Assembly: GCA_003220265.1 (NCBI GenBank)
Contig: QHRW01000087.1
Location: forward strand, 1-32,067
DNA from: Candidatus Rokuibacteriota bacterium
GTDB lineage: Bacteria; Methylomirabilota; Methylomirabilia; Rokubacteriales; CSP1-6
Direction: 5' to 3'
Length of the DNA: 32,067 nt
Shown: positions 30,335 through 32,067 of the stretch, piece by piece
How positions within the stretch are numbered: the first letter of the stretch is position 1
Layout of the letters: each line of letters starts with the position of its first letter
The notes under the pieces: generated by a model
Databases searched by the model: none
What the model was told of the DNA's origin: nothing
Seen by the model: the letters and a program-made list of their open reading frames with translations, nothing else
Position numbers and translations under genes: made by a program

Positions 30335-31276
30335 TTAATAACGTATGCGAGGGTCGATGAAGCCATAGAGGACGTCGACGAGCAGGTTACTCACGATGAA
30401 GCCCACGGCGATGAGCAGCACGACACCCTGGACGAGCGGGTAGTCGCGCGCGAACACGGCGTCCACGACCAGGCGGCCGACGCCGGGCAGCGCGAAGACG
30501 TACTCGGTGATGACGGCACCGCCGATGAGCGTGCCGAGTTGCAGGCCCAGCACGGTGACGACGGGGATCAGCGCGTTCTTCAGCACGTGGCCGCGTACCA
30601 CGCGGCCCTCCGAGAGCCCCTTGGCGCGCGCGGTGCGCACGTAGTCCTCGGCCAGCGCCTCCAGCAGGCTGGAGCGCAGCGTGCGCGTGACGACGGCGGC
30701 CAGCGCCAGGCCGAGCGTGACCGCGGGCAGCACCAGCGAGCGCAGGCCGGCGATCGGGTCCTCCAGCGGATCGGTGTAGCCGGAGATCGGCAGCCAGCGC
30801 AGCGTCACGCCGAAGAGGAAGATGAGCAGCAGCGCCAGCAGGAAGTTGGGCATGCAGATGCCGAACAGCGCGAAGGTCGTGCCCACGCGGTCCACCGGCC
30901 GGTTGTGCCGCACGGCCGACATGATGCCGACGGGGAAGGCGATGGCCAGCGAGATCGTCATCGCCATGAGCGCCAGCTGCAGGCTGGGGCGGATGCGGCG
31001 GCCGACGTTCTCGATCACCGGCTCGCCGTTGCGGATGGAGCGCCCGAGGTCGCCGCGCAGCACGCGGCCCATCCAGGCGACGTACTGCACGGGGATCGGG
31101 CGGTCGAGCCCCAGCTCCTTGCGGAGCGTCTCCTTCACCGTGGCGTCGACCGACTCCGCCATCATGGCGTCGATCGGATCGCCCGGCGTGAGGTGCAGCA
31201 GCGTGAACACCCCGGCCGTGACCAGCAGCAGGACCGGGATGGTGGCCAGCAGCCGGCGGACGATTACCTGAGCCAC
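30335..31276 (-). CDS. DppB/OppB-like ABC importer permease
   Basis: This 313-residue membrane permease opens with VIVRRLLATIPVLLLVTAGV and HLTPGDPIDAMM, then the ELGLDRPIPVQYVAWMGRVL and GDLGRSIRNGEPV segments usual in DppB proteins. It has six membrane helices, and the EAA-type loop EDYVRTARAKGLSEGRVVRG. It forms the transport channel with the DppC-like protein. GTG at 31276 overlaps the binding-protein gene end by 13 bases and fits the family N-terminus. The repeat array begins right after its stop. No ATPase genes (DppD/F) follow in this window. Confidence 0.92.
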   Translation of the reverse strand: MAQVIVRRLLATIPVLLLVTAGVFTLLHLTPGDPIDAMMAESVDATVKETLRKELGLDRPIPVQYVAWMGRVLRGDLGRSIRNGEPVIENVGRRIRPSLQLALMAMTISLAIAFPVGIMSAVRHNRPVDRVGTTFALFGICMPNFLLALLLIFLFGVTLRWLPISGYTDPLEDPIAGLRSLVLPAVTLGLALAAVVTRTLRSSLLEALAEDYVRTARAKGLSEGRVVRGHVLKNALIPVVTVLGLQLGTLIGGAVITEYVFALPGVGRLVVDAVFARDYPLVQGVVLLIAVGFIVSNLLVDVLYGFIDPRIRY

Positions 31277-32067
31277 ACGTCCTTGAACCGCATCATCCCG
31301 TCGGGCACGGGATCGTAGCCCTGCACCTTGGGGCTGAACGCCTTGGGCTCGATGGGGTGGACGATGAAGATCATCGGCAGCTCGTCCTGCAGGATCTTGG
31401 TGACCTCGCTGTAGAGCTTCTTGCGCTCGGCCTGGCTCGACACCTCGCGCGTCTTGTCCAGCAGCGCGTCGAGCTGCGGATTGGAGATGCCCGACCAGTT
31501 GAGCGAGGTGCCCGGCGACGTCTTGTAGAACTGGTAGACGTTGCCGTCGGGGTCCGGCCGGCCGCTCCACTGGTAGCTGATCATTTCGAAGTTCTTGCTG
31601 TTGCCGTTGGAGATCAGCGTGGCACCGTCCACCAGCTTCACCTTCATCTGGATGCCGGCCTCGGCGAGCTGCGCCTGGATGACTTCCGCCTCCTGGACGT
31701 TGATGGGCAGGTTGTTGGTCGTCATCGTGAACTCGAAGCCGCCCGGCTTGCCGCCCTCGGCCAGCTTGGCCTTGGCCTTCGCGAGATCGCGCTTGATGGG
31801 CGGGATCGCGCGGTCGTACGCCCAGCTCGTCGGCGGAATGGGCCCGTTGGCCGGCACGCCCACGTTGAGCCACACGCCCTTGACGATCTGCTCGAGGTCG
31901 ATCGCGTAGGCCACCGCCTGCCGCAGCGCCTTCACGTTGAAGGGCGGGCGCCCGTGGTTGAGCTGGTAGGCGAAGTCGGCCAGCGAGGGCACGTCTACGA
32001 CCACCACGTTCTTGTCGGCCTTCACCGCGGCCACGTCGCGCGGCTGCACGTAGTCCATCACGTCGAT
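31264..32067 (-). CDS. Peptide-type ABC substrate-binding protein (family 5), 5' end missing
   Basis: This is the C-terminal 267 residues of a DppA/OppA-like solute-binding protein; the frame is open through the right edge (reading IDVMDYVQP), so the signal peptide and first lobe are off the window. Recognised parts are RPPFNVKALRQAVAYAIDLE, NGPIPPTSWAYD, a lobe with EVIQAQLAEAGIQMKVKLVD, and the C-terminal DELPMIFIVHPIEPKAFSPK. It captures a peptide or other solute in the periplasm and delivers it to the permeases downstream. Ligand unknown. The stop is 13 bases inside the next gene. Confidence 0.93.
   Translation of the reverse strand: MDVMDYVQPRDVAAVKADKNVVVVDVPSLADFAYQLNHGRPPFNVKALRQAVAYAIDLEQIVKGVWLNVGVPANGPIPPTSWAYDRAIPPIKRDLAKAKAKLAEGGKPGGFEFTMTTNNLPINVQEAEVIQAQLAEAGIQMKVKLVDGATLISNGNSKNFEMISYQWSGRPDPDGNVYQFYKTSPGTSLNWSGISNPQLDALLDKTREVSSQAERKKLYSEVTKILQDELPMIFIVHPIEPKAFSPKVQGYDPVPDGMMRFKDVWLR

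Noticed and set aside
1..32067. tRNA, rRNA, phage, integrase or insertion-sequence genes
   Set aside because: No cloverleaf-like, ribosomal or transposase-like sequence was found on either strand by reading; small RNAs could be missed without a search tool.

Overview
The window is a 32 kb stretch of very GC-rich bacterial DNA (third codon positions almost all G or C). Genes are packed into short operons, with many 4-nt ATGA or GTGA overlaps. No rRNA, tRNA, CRISPR array, insertion sequence, integrase or phage gene was seen. Gene content and codon style suggest an uncultured soil or subsurface lineage such as Candidatus Rokubacteria/Methylomirabilota. That placement is inferred from style and family recollection; no marker gene was available.

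Layout. 1-1473 (+): the 3' part of an M20 (AbgB-like) amidohydrolase, overlapping a secreted MORN_2-like protein. 1474-1791: a gene-poor gap with a possible gene remnant and a terminator-like hairpin. 1792-4554 (-): a secreted TPR protein and a broken acyl-CoA dehydrogenase. 4659-6168 (+): an HxlR-type regulator, divergent from the dehydrogenase, and a signal-less BtuF-like protein. 6256-10569 (+): tldD-tldE-TatD-alpha/beta hydrolase. 10570-10696: three hairpins between convergent genes. 10697-11341 (-): an unknown protein. 11609-15507 (+): two overlapping multidomain histidine kinases. 15561-16433 (+): pirin. 16461-18159 (-): a FabL-like enoyl-ACP reductase followed by undecaprenyl-diphosphatase (uppP). 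18197-25266: a cell-surface/glycosylation island with a MoaB/CinA-N domain protein, a GT39-type membrane glycosyltransferase, three SAM methyltransferases, a DPM1-like GT2 and a DUF2079 membrane protein. 25263-26758: a cupin, an SRPBCC protein, an NTF2-like protein and a Rieske protein. 26784-28518 (+): an ABC-2 exporter. 28543-32067 (-): a peptide-type ABC importer (binding protein at the window edge, two permeases) ending in an SDR dehydrogenase.

The likely joint functions are: TldD/TldE as a heterodimeric metalloprotease; the two kinases as one phosphorelay without a DNA-binding output; the lipid-linked sugar enzymes plus UppP as an envelope or polyprenyl-phosphate theme; and the importer plus SDR as a uptake-and-oxidise unit.

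The most unusual non-coding structure is a two-hairpin repeat of about 65-80 bp. There are two identical 80-bp copies in tandem at 30166-30333, a fragment next to them at about 30127-30155, and a diverged inverted copy at 20641-20708. The copies sit at gene ends and supply the C-terminus of one protein and apparently the N-terminus of another. Other points of interest are the acyl-CoA dehydrogenase with an internal loss, possible leaderless divergent promoters, and a hairpin enclosing the pirin start codon.
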